Assembly (NCBI GenBank): GCA_037043235.1
Contig: JAWRVZ010000043.1
Span: 2,455,001 to 2,519,000 of the forward strand
Length of the DNA stretch: 64,000 nucleotides
Direction: 5' to 3'
DNA from: Rhodeus uyekii
Taxonomy: Eukaryota; Chordata; Actinopteri; Cypriniformes; Acheilognathidae
Position numbers and translations under genes: made by a program. Shown piece by piece: positions 47,850 through 58,439 of this stretch. Under the pieces are notes generated by a model. That model ran no database searches. It was not told the DNA's origin and saw only the letters and a program-made list of their open reading frames with translations. Position 1 is the stretch's first letter; each line of letters opens with the position of its first letter.

Positions 47850-50800
47850 GTAAGACGGTCTATTCAGCATTACAAAAAGCAGCAAAGCACAATAAGCTTA
47901 AAGTTTCTCAAGGATTAACTATAGTCTGTGCTGTCATGTGATAATGTCTGTTGTTAACTGTTTTAACACAAAGTTGAGGTGACAAACACAATAAATTGCA
48001 GAAGTTGAAAGTGCAAGAAATGACCTAAATTAGCATAATTAACTTTATGTACAGAAGTAAAACCATTCTAAATGATTTCACTGAGGTAATAATTCTGTTT
48101 TCTGTTCTCTATTTCCACCTATTTCTTTCCTCTTGATCAGGGGCCAACTTTGTTCCAGCAACAAAAATACATTGAGTTCTTCCTTGTTGCAGACAACAGA
48201 GAAGTACGTGCAGGAGTCAATGTGTTTCAACAGAAAGTTAATTACTAATACAATAAGTTGTTGTTTTTTAAATCTATTTTGGGATCTCAGTCATTATCAG
48301 CTGATATGTGACATTCAAAGCAAAAAAAAAAACTCACTAGTTTAGAAGAATATGTGTGGGATTTTGTGTTTGTTCAGCATTGACCTTTTCCTGGAATTAA
48401 ACCGTTTCTGAATTTGTGACAGAACATTTAAATAAACAGATTTCAGAGCAAGTGTCCTAACACCAGTGTGACTAATGAGTGACATAATGCTTTGACTCAT
48501 TCAATTTATTTCCCCCCTCAGTACAAGAAAATGGACAGCGATCTTGGGAAGCTGAGAATGAGGATATTTGAGATCATCAATTTCATCAATAATGTGAGTC
48601 CCGAATGACGTACATTATATGCCATTCATAAAGTCCAGTGTGACAACATTTATGACATGTAGATAATAAGGATTCTTCAGTGTGATTATTCTCTTTCTGG
48701 GTGTGCAGGTCTATAAAGAAATCAACACCTTTGTTGCTCTGACTGGATTTGAAGTGTGGACAGACAGCGACAAGATAACAGTGTCCCCTGTTGCGGGAGC
48801 GACTCTAGACAGCTTTTCCAAGTGGAGGAACAGTGATCTCGTTAAAAGAAAGAAGCATGACAATGCCCAACTCCTCAGGTCAGCTCCAATAACTCCAAGT
48901 GTAAAAACACAAATAATCAGCTCAGAACGTCTCCAATACTTTCTCTACTCCAATCTGTGTCATTGTGTTCTACTTTAAAAGTGGTTTAGGAGCTGAACAT
49001 GGAAGAAGATAATATATTCACTTTATTACGCTAACTGAATCCAACAGGACTGGTTTAAAGACTGAACATTGATTTTTTGCTCTTATTGCAGTGCAATTGA
49101 TCTTGATGGAGCAACTGTGGGTCTGGCTTACATTGGGACCCTGTGTGGAGGTCTTTCAACAGGGATTGTGCAGGTATTAACATGCTATAAAAAACATATT
49201 TGCCAAAAAATATGTAGTGCTGTCAACACATCTGAATGGCTCTAAACAGAATAGACAACCACTTAATTACACAGGTTTTTTGCAGCAATTTTTGGTAAAT
49301 ATTACAGCATAGTGTGCATTGAGTTACTGCTTGAGGAAAGTTACCATCTCAGCCACTTCCGTTTAGTTTTTTTTGCAGCAAAGCTTGCTCTTGCTTAAAT
49401 CTTTTCAAGAGTGTTTGCTCAGACCAATGCCGTTCTGCTAAGACAAAAATGTAATCACTAGTAAAACCATGATTTAAAACCACAAAAAATACTCATTATT
49501 GACAGGTCATTCTGTGCTGTGTCGGATCAATGAACTTGCAAGTCTTAGTAAGTCATAATTTCAATTTAGTAAACCAAAAAAAAAAAATTTTTTGTAAACT
49601 CTTTACCTCATAATTTCGACTTTTAAAATCACATCATTTCGACTATTTATCTGATCATTTCTATTTAGTAAGTCATAATTTAGATTTTTTTTAATCTCAT
49701 AATTATGACTTAAGTATGTAATAATTTCGACTTTAAGCGTGATTTTGTTTTTCTTCTGCGGCGGAAAGTGTATTGATTATTACGTAGTAAGTATCATTTT
49801 ATTCTGGAAAGTGATGGAGAGGCAACGTTAATTTTAATGCTTTTCTTGTATTCATACCAAAGGTTTTCCTTAGGATTTTGGTCACACTCATAGGTGGTCA
49901 AATGTGACCATACACATTAACTATTTTTCAATTAAATAAATATTCTATATTTTAGTTCAATAATAATAATAATAATAATAATAAGACATGTCTATATTAG
50001 TCTAGTTGCTCAAAAGGTATAGTAGGTCATAACTGCTTACTTATTTTTAGGTTTTGTATTTGAATAAATATTTAGACAAGATAAAACACTTGAAATCACA
50101 ACATATTTTAATGATACTGGTGTAAGCACACACAAGTGATTATTAATAAATCCAAGCAAATACTGAATTTAAACCAAGAAAAGTTTAAAATAGTGCTAAA
50201 AAAAAAGCAAGAGATTGTTCAACAGTAAACAATCAGCTCACTTGCTCAAACTACTTGGTCAACGTGTATATATATATATTGGCCATTTCGTAGTAGTTGC
50301 ATAGTAGCAGCAGCAGCTAGTATGACATATATGATTTAAAAATATATATACCTATGTTTTTTTTAAGACACAAGAAAAGAAGAGAGAATGGTGTTGTAAT
50401 GGAAGAAGTGTTGGAACATCTTTAATTTTTTTTGCCTTGATTATAATATAGGCTAAATAAACATTTGGATGAAAATCCATGTTTTCATCAATGTTAACCA
50501 TAGCTCTATAGTTTGAGTCCTAACTGATCTTTCCTCTTCAAAGGATCACAACTCTAAGACTATAGCAGTGGGGGCTACAATGGCCCATGAGATGGGGCAT
50601 AATCTCGGGTTGAGTCATGACAGCAACACCTGCATTTGTTCTGATAGTACTTGCATTATGACAGCTGCTCTCAGGTACCTCCTATATATGCCAATCACAA
50701 AATTGTTAAACTTGATTCATAAAAAAAAAACTGCCTCTATTTTCATATACCCAAGCATGTTTAATTCAAATATTGAGCATACTGAAATAATAATCAATGA

Positions 50801-53800
50801 TTTCAACAAGTATTTTGAGTATTCACAAGTTATTTGTTGTACTAATACATCACCCTAACAGACATATATTCCACACTACTGTTAATATTAATATCTTAAA
50901 CTTTCTATGTATAACTTTGATCATGTCTGTGTTTTATTTAGAGTAAGAGTTTACAGTTTACAGCCTAAAACAAAATGTACCACCACTCCATGTCTCCACA
51001 GCTATTTCATCCCTCAGCACTTTAGCAGCTGCAGCACTGATACCTATGCAGAATACCTGAACAACAGAAATCCAGAATGTCTTCTAAACATGCCTGAACC
51101 AAAAGATTTGATTCAGCCGGGTGTGTGTGGAAATAAATTTTTGGAGATAGGAGAAGAATGTGACTGTGGAACGGTTCAAGTAAGCAGACTAGGATTTCCT
51201 ATCTGAATTCAATGATTTGAAATGTGTTTGCAACTAATTAACAACTGATCAATTTAAAATCAAAATATCTATAGCAAGTATATATTTATTTGTTGAAACT
51301 GTTTTTTGTTGTTGTTGTTTTTGTTAGAATTGTTAGAACTCCACCAAGTCCTTTTTCCTAGTGTGTAAATACGATTCTTAGAGAGTAGAAATGATTTGAG
51401 CAGAGGATTTTCTGCGAGGTCAAAGGCAATTTGCTTTGTTTGGTCTTTTCTAACATTACTAAGACAAATAGTGTCCAAAAACAAGCAACACACAAGTAAA
51501 TACCTTTTAGAATGACAAGGCAGGTAAAGACACACACATAATATAAAATGACTAGAAGTACTCAACAAATCATATCAAACTAATTAAAACTAGTACGGTC
51601 AGGAAGAACGATGCTGTCAAGACATGCACAGACAATTCTTAGGAATGTTCTCCAGCATACATCTGACACGTTGTAAAACTGGTATTGTGTTTGTAATACA
51701 ATCTCTCGTATGCAATCTCTTGATTCTATAAGTGCACTCTCTGCAGATGGAATACATGTATTGCAGATTTGTTTATACATGCACTACATTAGTCATCTCT
51801 TCTTGGACAGAGTTTGAGTGGGATCCACTGCATACTTTTAGTAATTCATTGATGGTCTACTTTGACAAGTAGTATATTTTCCAAGAGATTTTCTAAATTC
51901 TCAGAACTAGAATGTGAAAAGACCATTTATTATGCACTCAGAACTTAAACACACCCACACTTATAAGATAGCTTAAGACATTATCAACGTCATTGTTTTA
52001 CAATCAAAATTAACATTATGTTTTTGCACAGGAGTGTACAAACCCATGCTGCAATGCAACCACTTGCAAACTGACAGAGGGCTCACAATGTGCAACGGGA
52101 GAATGTTGTGAGAACTGCAAGGTGAGATTCAAAGAGTTGGGGGCATTTGACTGTATCATGCATCAAAATCATGAAGGTATTAGGTACTATTAGTAATTCC
52201 GAGAGAAACTGAATACTAAATGAGAAAGACAAGGGGCGTAGCTTGTTTCTCCACACTGGGATCTGATTGGATCTAGATAAATTGGCGTTTCATTCAAAAA
52301 TGGAGGCAAGTTTGAACGCTAATTGTTGACGGTTACACTGACCCAGCAAGCAAGACATTAATATGACATATGATATCCAGTTATGGTGGCAGCCCTATAT
52401 GAAGTACAATGCCTGAAGTTGTAGGTAGTTCCACTTACCGTCCAATTTTGTGTGGTGCAAAACAGTGAAGACCGACGCGACGGGACAGCCGCTTCTGTAG
52501 GACAGATATTTCGCAAACTCCGTTTCGTCGAGCCAAAAGTGTTTCGGGACCAGAACCTAAAACGCGCCTCCTTGCCATCTCTGTCATGCGTTTGTTTCTC
52601 TCTCGGGCAGCAAAGCAGACTGTCGGTCGGAGGGGCGTGGTTACCTGCATTTTTCTTTTTAACATTAGCTGCCCGGAAAAAATATAAATAAAATATCTCG
52701 CTCTCTCTCTCTAATATTCTGTTAAAGTTATTTATATATTTTTCTATTAATAAAGGTTTATAAGTCTTTCCAAAATAATAAATATAATGGAAAACATTTT
52801 TCTAACGCACAGATCAATAAAAAATATTAAGCTTAAATCTTTCCAAAACATGCAGGGTTAATTCTGTGAAGTATTTTGTAAGCCACTTCCTTTATGTTGA
52901 TATTAACACAAACGTATTTGTCCCTTTTCTATACTTTGACCCAAGAGATATTACCAAATAAAGAAAACCAAAAGAATCTTGCTACATGAAATACACAGAA
53001 CAAAGAGCATTTCTTATATCGCTATTGCAAGATTTTTGTTTTAAACATTAACATTGCCATTGAAAACGTTGCCACAAAGATTGTCCACATTCATTTCCAA
53101 TAAATTAGAGTTATTTAAGAGTAACATCACACTCTTTGGAATTGCATCAAGAACAACGGCAAACTCTATTGGTTTAAGTGATGATTAAAATTTTTGTAGA
53201 AATGTAGTATATGGTAACAAATATCATATATAATTGGAATTACGTAATCAATTTTCTTACTAATATAATCCCTTCTTTGAACCAAGTATGATTGAATAGT
53301 GATTTGTTTTTAAATAGTATATATTTGTTAAATTACGCACCAATTAAATTATGTATAAATTTTAAAACCAATAAACAAATAAATTATGAACCAATTTCTA
53401 TTTTACCAATTTAATTTCAATATCAACAGAAAATTTTAATCTAAACAAAAAAACAATGATTGAAACACTGATAGATTCACTGATTTGGAATATGCCCTGG
53501 TGTGGGACATGGTGCTCCAAGTAGGGTGTGTACCATAGCCTATTTCAAATGAGTTTAAGGTTTATCATTGAGTTGAGGTTAACTGAACAGTTTTACAAAA
53601 TATGAGTCCTTTGCTGAATTTGCTGAGTTAATCAGATAGGACCGTTATTCTCACACAGTAAAATAAGCAGAGCAAGAGCAACTCTATTTTACGTCACCAT
53701 GAAATCAAAATTCACAAGTCTTATTTTTAATGGAATATTGCAGTATCTATTATCACAATAACTTCTACCACTGTCGCTCACATGAGAAAACAGCATTGGC

Positions 53801-56800
53801 ATCCAATCAATTCCCATGGATAAAACTAAGTCCTGCCCTATATTTTTTTCATGTTTGAGAAACCATTTCATTTGCATAGGTCACAATAGAGAAAAGACTA
53901 TTGCAACTTCTGTTTCATGCCAGCTTTAAATTGTTATTTATTCCTATGCATGTTGAGTAGTCAGCCTCTTTCCCTCTCCTCTCGCACGTGTGAACACAAG
54001 CAGGTCATTTATGGTTACACAGTAGCATTTAGATTAGTTCCTAATTTAGAAATAAGTCGACTCAGTCATCATGACCTGAACTACCAGGCATTATCGGACA
54101 TTCCTTGTAGTTAACGTTAATTATTGTTTTCTAAAGAAACAGACGAGTCAAGAGACAATTGCATAAACAGCCATTATTTTAAGATATGTCTTAAGAACTA
54201 TTGTGACCAACTAGTATTTAGTGACGAGTAATCAGTCTCACTTTTGGTATAAAATTATACCATACTGCATTTTTATGTAACTGACTTAAAAATAAAAAGT
54301 TGGGAAGAGTCTTTAAAAAAAAAGATGACTAACTTGTAAAACCAGTCTTGGCAGTTTCTGCAACTGGCCCCAGGAATACATTCAGGGTTACTAGTGTGTA
54401 ACTTGTATAAACAATTTTTCTTGAATTTCTACACTACAGAAACACGTTAATGATCAGCCTATCTGTTTCCTTTATTTGTGTAAATATAAAAGTATGCGAT
54501 AGTATATGTGTTCCTAAATGGTGTTGGTTCTTTTGGAGCACTACAACTGATTCAATATGGCCAGAGGAGCTGAAAGGGATAGTTTACCCAAAAATGAAAA
54601 TTCATCTGTCATCAGTTGTTATCCCTAGAGTAATTCCAAAGCTGTATTAATTACTTTCTTTATTAATAATTACTTTATTAATTGCTGAACACAAAAGAAG
54701 ATATTTGACTTCCATAGCATAAGTGGGGAGTCAATACCATGGAAGTCAATTGGGTACATCAACTGTTTGCTTACCCGTATTCTTCAGAATATCTTCTTTT
54801 GTACAGGTTTAATCAAAACAGGTTTGGAACTACTTGAGGGACAGAAAGTGATGACAGAATTTTCATTTTTGGGTGAACTATCCCTTTGCTCGCTGCTTTT
54901 CCAATATGGACTGTAAGTGTTTCTGAATATCTTACTGTGGAGAGCAGAAAAGTTTGTAAAAAATGAACGGGCCCCCTCGGTTGAAATTGTGTTCCAGCGC
55001 TGTGGGCCTCATCAATCTGCCTGGGCCCAAAAGCACGGAGCTACACCACTGCTCTGAACGTTTAACCTACATATGTTTTTTATTCCTCCCCATCAGATCA
55101 GGTCAGCCTCACATGTGTGTCGTCCAAAAAATGATGACTGTGATTTGCCCGAGTCTTGCACTGGAAAATCAGCCGTGTGTCCTGAAGATGTCTTTACAGT
55201 CAATGGACTTCCTTGCAAAAATGGGAAAGGTTATTGCTACAATGGCCAGTGCCCTCAGAGAGAGGTGCAGTGCATTAAAATGTGGGGTCCAAGTGAGTAC
55301 AGTAACATATTGATGCAACACAATAATACTGAAAAATAATCAGTACTGAAGCCTAATGACTCTGCACAATTTTTTTTTTATTACAAAAATAAATAAATAA
55401 AGCTGCTGAGGTGGCTGGAAACGATTGCTACAGCTTCAACAGAAGAGCAGAGTACTACGCCTACTGCAAACGTAATGACAATACATATATTGGATGCCAA
55501 AAACAGTAAGATTTGACACCTATCTATACACCTATTATTAATTTGTTCACATATACTATCCAATTACTATTTTTGCCCCATCTGATCAACCACCAATTGT
55601 ATTTATCTATCAGAGATGTGATGTGTGGAAAACTGTTCTGTTTAAATGGCAATGAAAATCCCAATTATGGACGGCTGGTAAAATTCAGCAACTGTAAAGC
55701 CACATTCTACAGCAATCCTGAAGAGGATTACGGCCAAGTTGACACTGGCACCAAATGTGGAGAAGGGTTGGTAAGGTTGATCTCCATATGCATCGCAACT
55801 TATACTACAAACACACATTTCCTTGCAGTTTAATAACAATTCCTCCAAAAACCATCTTGAAAGAAGATCTTCAAAGAGCATCAGAAAGAATTTCTTGCCA
55901 TTCTTTAATAATTGATTTTATTGTTTACTCAGGTTTGTAACCAGAATGAGTGCGTCAACCTAGAGACGGCTTATAAAGCAACAAATTGCTCAGCCAAGTG
56001 CAAAGGCCATGCGGTAGGTGACATATTCCTTTCTCGAACATGAACTTCTCGTTTTCCTTAAAAAATGAAACCAAGACTGTCTGTTCTTTATTATGACGAT
56101 TTCAAGTCTATGAACATAACTTTCCTTTCACATCAGAAGTTGTAGCTGTATTTAAGTGTATACTGTATTTATGTTACAGGTTTGTGACCACAGACTGCAG
56201 TGCAGATGCGAACCTGGATGGCTGCCGCCAGATTGTGAAACTTCAACCGAAGTTTCAACCGAAAGTGTTGGCTTGTCTAAAGGTAGTAATGCAGCTAAAG
56301 TATTCAAAATAGCCTCATATTCGTTTATCTTTGAGGATCGTGACTTTTTTTTTGGCCTCTTTGCTCTTCTAGGTGTGACGATAGCCATTTCTGTGGTTGT
56401 CTGTATTCTGGTTGGGATACTTCTACTTGGACTGGCCGCCGCCTTTTACAAACGCAGAAACAGCACACCATATTCCTCCGGGTAAGAGTATAGTATGCAA
56501 ATGCTTACACCCTTGGGAAAGTCAATAAATCAACTGTATTTAATGCTGCTGTTTTCTAAAAAGCTATGCAAGGGAGCAGAAAGCTCACGTAGTTGACATC
56601 CCTGACTTTAGCCAACAGAGAACGACGCCGTCTCCGGTAATTTGCAGTCACATCTAACTTCATTTAATCATCTCATTTAAACAAACACGTCTCATAAATT
56701 TGACACCCAATGAATGATAAAAGTGTGTGATCAGGACCTTGTGATCTTAATATTCTTAGGTAATAAGACCTTCAGCACCTCCTCCACCTCCACCATCTTC

Positions 56801-57756
56801 AGTCCAGTCCAGAGCTCCAAACAACGACTTCATAAATGCACGCCAGGTAACACAACGTGTTTAAAGAGAGTTTACACCAAAAGGAAATTTCTGTCACCAT
56901 TACTCATGCTGTTTAAAAACTATTTTGACTTTCTTTTAAAATAGTGTTTAACACTCGTGCTCTTTTTAACATACAATGGAAGTAGATGGGAATCAGGACC
57001 TGTCAAACTCCAAAATGTAAAAAAAAAGCATCTTAAAAGTACCTAGTCCATGCGACTCATATACAATATTTAAAATCTACTAAAGTAGTAAAATCTCCGT
57101 ATGATAAATTTGAATTATTCACTGAATGTTTTGCTTCAAATGTTGAATGTTTCACCATTTACTCGAAGCTTGAATACAGTAATCCCTCGCCACTTCGCGG
57201 TTCAAATTTCGCGGCCTCAGTGCATCTCGGATTTTTCAAAAAAATTCATCGAAAAATAAGAATTTCAAAAATACCGCCATTTCGGCAGCCATATTGCGTA
57301 AAGCAGCATTGATTTATCATGATGCGAGAGAAACTGTTTCCCAGGATGCCAGAAGAGCAGAGAAACTCTCTCAGAGACTTTGTACACACACACGGACACT
57401 CAGGCAAGACACGTGATTGGCTTGAGATCGACGAATGAGAGCACGAGTGGATGTATCCCGTGAGCTGATTGGCTGATCCTACTTCGCGGATTTTCACCTC
57501 TGGTCTACATTAACCGCTATAAACGAGGGATCACTGTATTTTGACAGACATTTGGGTCTTATATACTGTACCTTTAACCCTTAAATTCAACCCAGTCATT
57601 AATTTACATTCATTTTAACAAACCTGATCATTTCAAGTGAATAATACATTTGGAAAATGTGGTCTGATGATTGTCTTCAGAAACATAAGAGCTCTTTTTC
57701 TTCAATAGTATTAATTCTCCCCCTCGTAGGCTCTTAGACCACCTCCAAGGGTGTGA
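45443..57756 (+). CDS. adam28: ADAM28-like disintegrin and metalloprotease, complete 22-exon gene
   Basis: Joining 45443-45503, 46300-46388, 46465-46538, 46715-46793, 46988-47064, 47654-47849, 48141-48203, 48522-48593, 48709-48878, 49092-49173, 50544-50674, 51002-51179, 52032-52121, 55097-55292, 55403-55505, 55614-55770, 55933-56013, 56180-56282, 56373-56481, 56564-56636, 56760-56846 and 57730-57756 gives an uninterrupted 765-residue protein; every junction has GT and AG and keeps phase. Domains in order: signal peptide (1-20), prodomain with cysteine switch C166, reprolysin domain from about 199 with zinc site HEMGHNLGLSH (336-346) and Met-turn M360, disintegrin about 405-495 (loop RPKNDDCD, no RGD), cysteine-rich region, EGF-like about 621-654, transmembrane about 668-692, and a proline-rich tail. 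All catalytic residues are present, so it should be an active membrane sheddase. The disintegrin to EGF region (CGKLFC, TNCSAKCKGHAVCDH, GWLPPDC) and the length (mammalian ADAM28 is about 775) favour ADAM28 over ADAM8 or ADAM9. The only in-frame upstream candidate is a GTG, so the ATG at 45443 is the start. Confidence 0.93.
46798..46920. repeat. Tandem 61-bp duplication in adam28 intron 4
   Basis: The 61-bp unit containing ATTCCCAGTATACCCAGTAA is present twice without visible differences, at 46801 and 46862. The intron remains short (194 nt) and both splice sites are intact. Confidence 0.9.
48141..51179 (+). other. adam28: adam28 exons 7-12: metalloprotease domain and start of disintegrin domain
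   Basis: Exon 7 opens the catalytic domain (KYIEFFLVADN). Exon 9 holds GFEVWTD and FSKWR, and exon 10 holds the VGLAYIGTLC strand. Exon 11 carries the complete zinc-binding motif and Met-turn. Exon 12 finishes the domain and enters the disintegrin domain (CGNKFLEIGEECDCG). Intron 10 is the longest here at about 1.37 kb and contains repeated 'cataatttcgac' motifs. Confidence 0.88.
49540..49770. repeat. Degenerate 'cataatttcgac' repeat in adam28 intron 10
   Basis: Variants of GTCATAATTTCGACT and CTCATAATTATGACT recur at least six times. They precede a TTCTGCGGCGGAA segment. The block resembles a decayed MITE interior or minisatellite; ends were not identified. Confidence 0.45.
52032..56282 (+). 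other. adam28: adam28 exons 13-18: disintegrin, cysteine-rich and EGF-like domains
   Basis: Exon 13 encodes ten-cysteine-class disintegrin sequence (ECTNPCCNATTCKL). Exon 14 encodes the disintegrin loop (VCRPKNDDCDLPE) and the start of the cysteine-rich region. Exons 15-16 continue it, and exons 17-18 encode the EGF-like module ending GWLPPDC. The acceptor of exon 14 is set at 55097 because only that choice keeps frame and aligns K-IRSASHVCRP with the family. Intron 13 is about 3 kb and holds the MITE at 54573-54887. Confidence 0.87.
54573..54887. mobile_element. MITE with about 31-bp inverted ends in adam28 intron 13
   Basis: The left end AAAGGGATAGTTTACCCAAA and the reverse complement of the right end AAAGGGATAGTTCACCCAAA continue identically (AATGAAAATTC), giving about 30 of 31 matches. 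There is no coding region. Partial relatives occur at about 16722-16785 and 9780-9835. Confidence 0.8.
56373..57756 (+). other. adam28: adam28 exons 19-22: transmembrane segment and proline-rich cytoplasmic tail
   Basis: Exon 19 encodes the membrane span (TIAISVVVCILVGILLLGLA) and the stop-transfer residues YKRR. Exon 20 is polar. Exon 21 encodes a PPPPPP run that could bind SH3 or WW domains. Exon 22 adds only ALRPPPRV before TGA. The last exon is the least certain, being nine codons with the stop. It is supported by an acceptor after a pyrimidine-rich tract (ccccctcgtag), correct phase, another proline cluster, and a poly(A) signal about 95 nt downstream. Confidence 0.75.
57177..57536. mobile_element. 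Pogo/Tigger-like MITE (360 bp) in the last intron of adam28
   Basis: The termini CAGTAATCCCTCGCC and CGAGGGATCACTG are inverted repeats, extended inward by CGCGGTT and AACCGC. TA flanks both sides (57175-57176 and 57537-57538). Ends beginning CAGT with CCTCG and a TA target are typical of pogo/Tigger-type Tc1-mariner elements. There is no transposase. Confidence 0.85.
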
Positions 57757-58430
57757 TGTCTTGTACCTGCCAAACCTCAAGAAGCTGAACTCGCACTTTG
57801 GGATGATCAATCACTCAAGACCCTGCAAGTGTTTGAAAGAGACTGAGGCTTAATAAACTCATCAGGAGAAGACAACGTCTATGAAAATAAGCCCCATGCT
57901 TAGCGTAAAGATGAGACAAATTTAAATGATTTTTACAGTGTGTAAAAGATTGTTTTTGAGACACAATGATTTATGTTTTTTAACTGGAAATTCTTTTAAA
58001 ACCATTTTTACATTTATTTATTTGTACAGTTAGTTTCTGTGCCTGACTTATGTAATGATTTTTTTTATTATTTGTAGTCAGCAATAATAGCGGACTCACT
58101 TCCACTGAATGCACAAGAAACAAAATCAGAAAGCTGCTTCCCTAAAGTTTATGAAATGTCACCCCCCATCTGTAAAGTCACGGTCATAGATTGTTTTTCA
58201 TAGCAATGTCTGCCGAACAGTTGAAAACAACAATGTTCTTTGTATCATACATTTTATTACAACGCACTTTCAATGGATTTTATCAACTCTAAATGCTTGA
58301 ATTCTCATGTTTACTTTATCGTATAGTTTTAGTTTTGTATTTATTAAATCTCATTGCACTATAAAATGCAATACTAATGCAATGTACATTGAAAAACACA
58401 TTCAGGTTATTTGTAAAAAAAAAAAAAAAG
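57757..58430 (+). other. adam28: adam28 3' untranslated region and poly(A) signals
   Basis: A canonical AATAAA at 57852-57857 lies about 95 nt after the stop. A weaker ATTAAA occurs at 58343-58348, shortly before an A-run near 58417-58431. Either could end the transcript. I see no further coding sequence before the convergent gene's 3' end. Confidence 0.55.
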
Positions 58431-58439
58431 ACCAAACTT

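Noticed and set aside
45443..57756. Assignment of the metalloprotease to ADAM8 or ADAM9
   Set aside because: The cysteine-rich and EGF segments (CGKLFC, TNCSAKCKGHAVCDH) and overall length match ADAM28 better, although only a tree would settle it.
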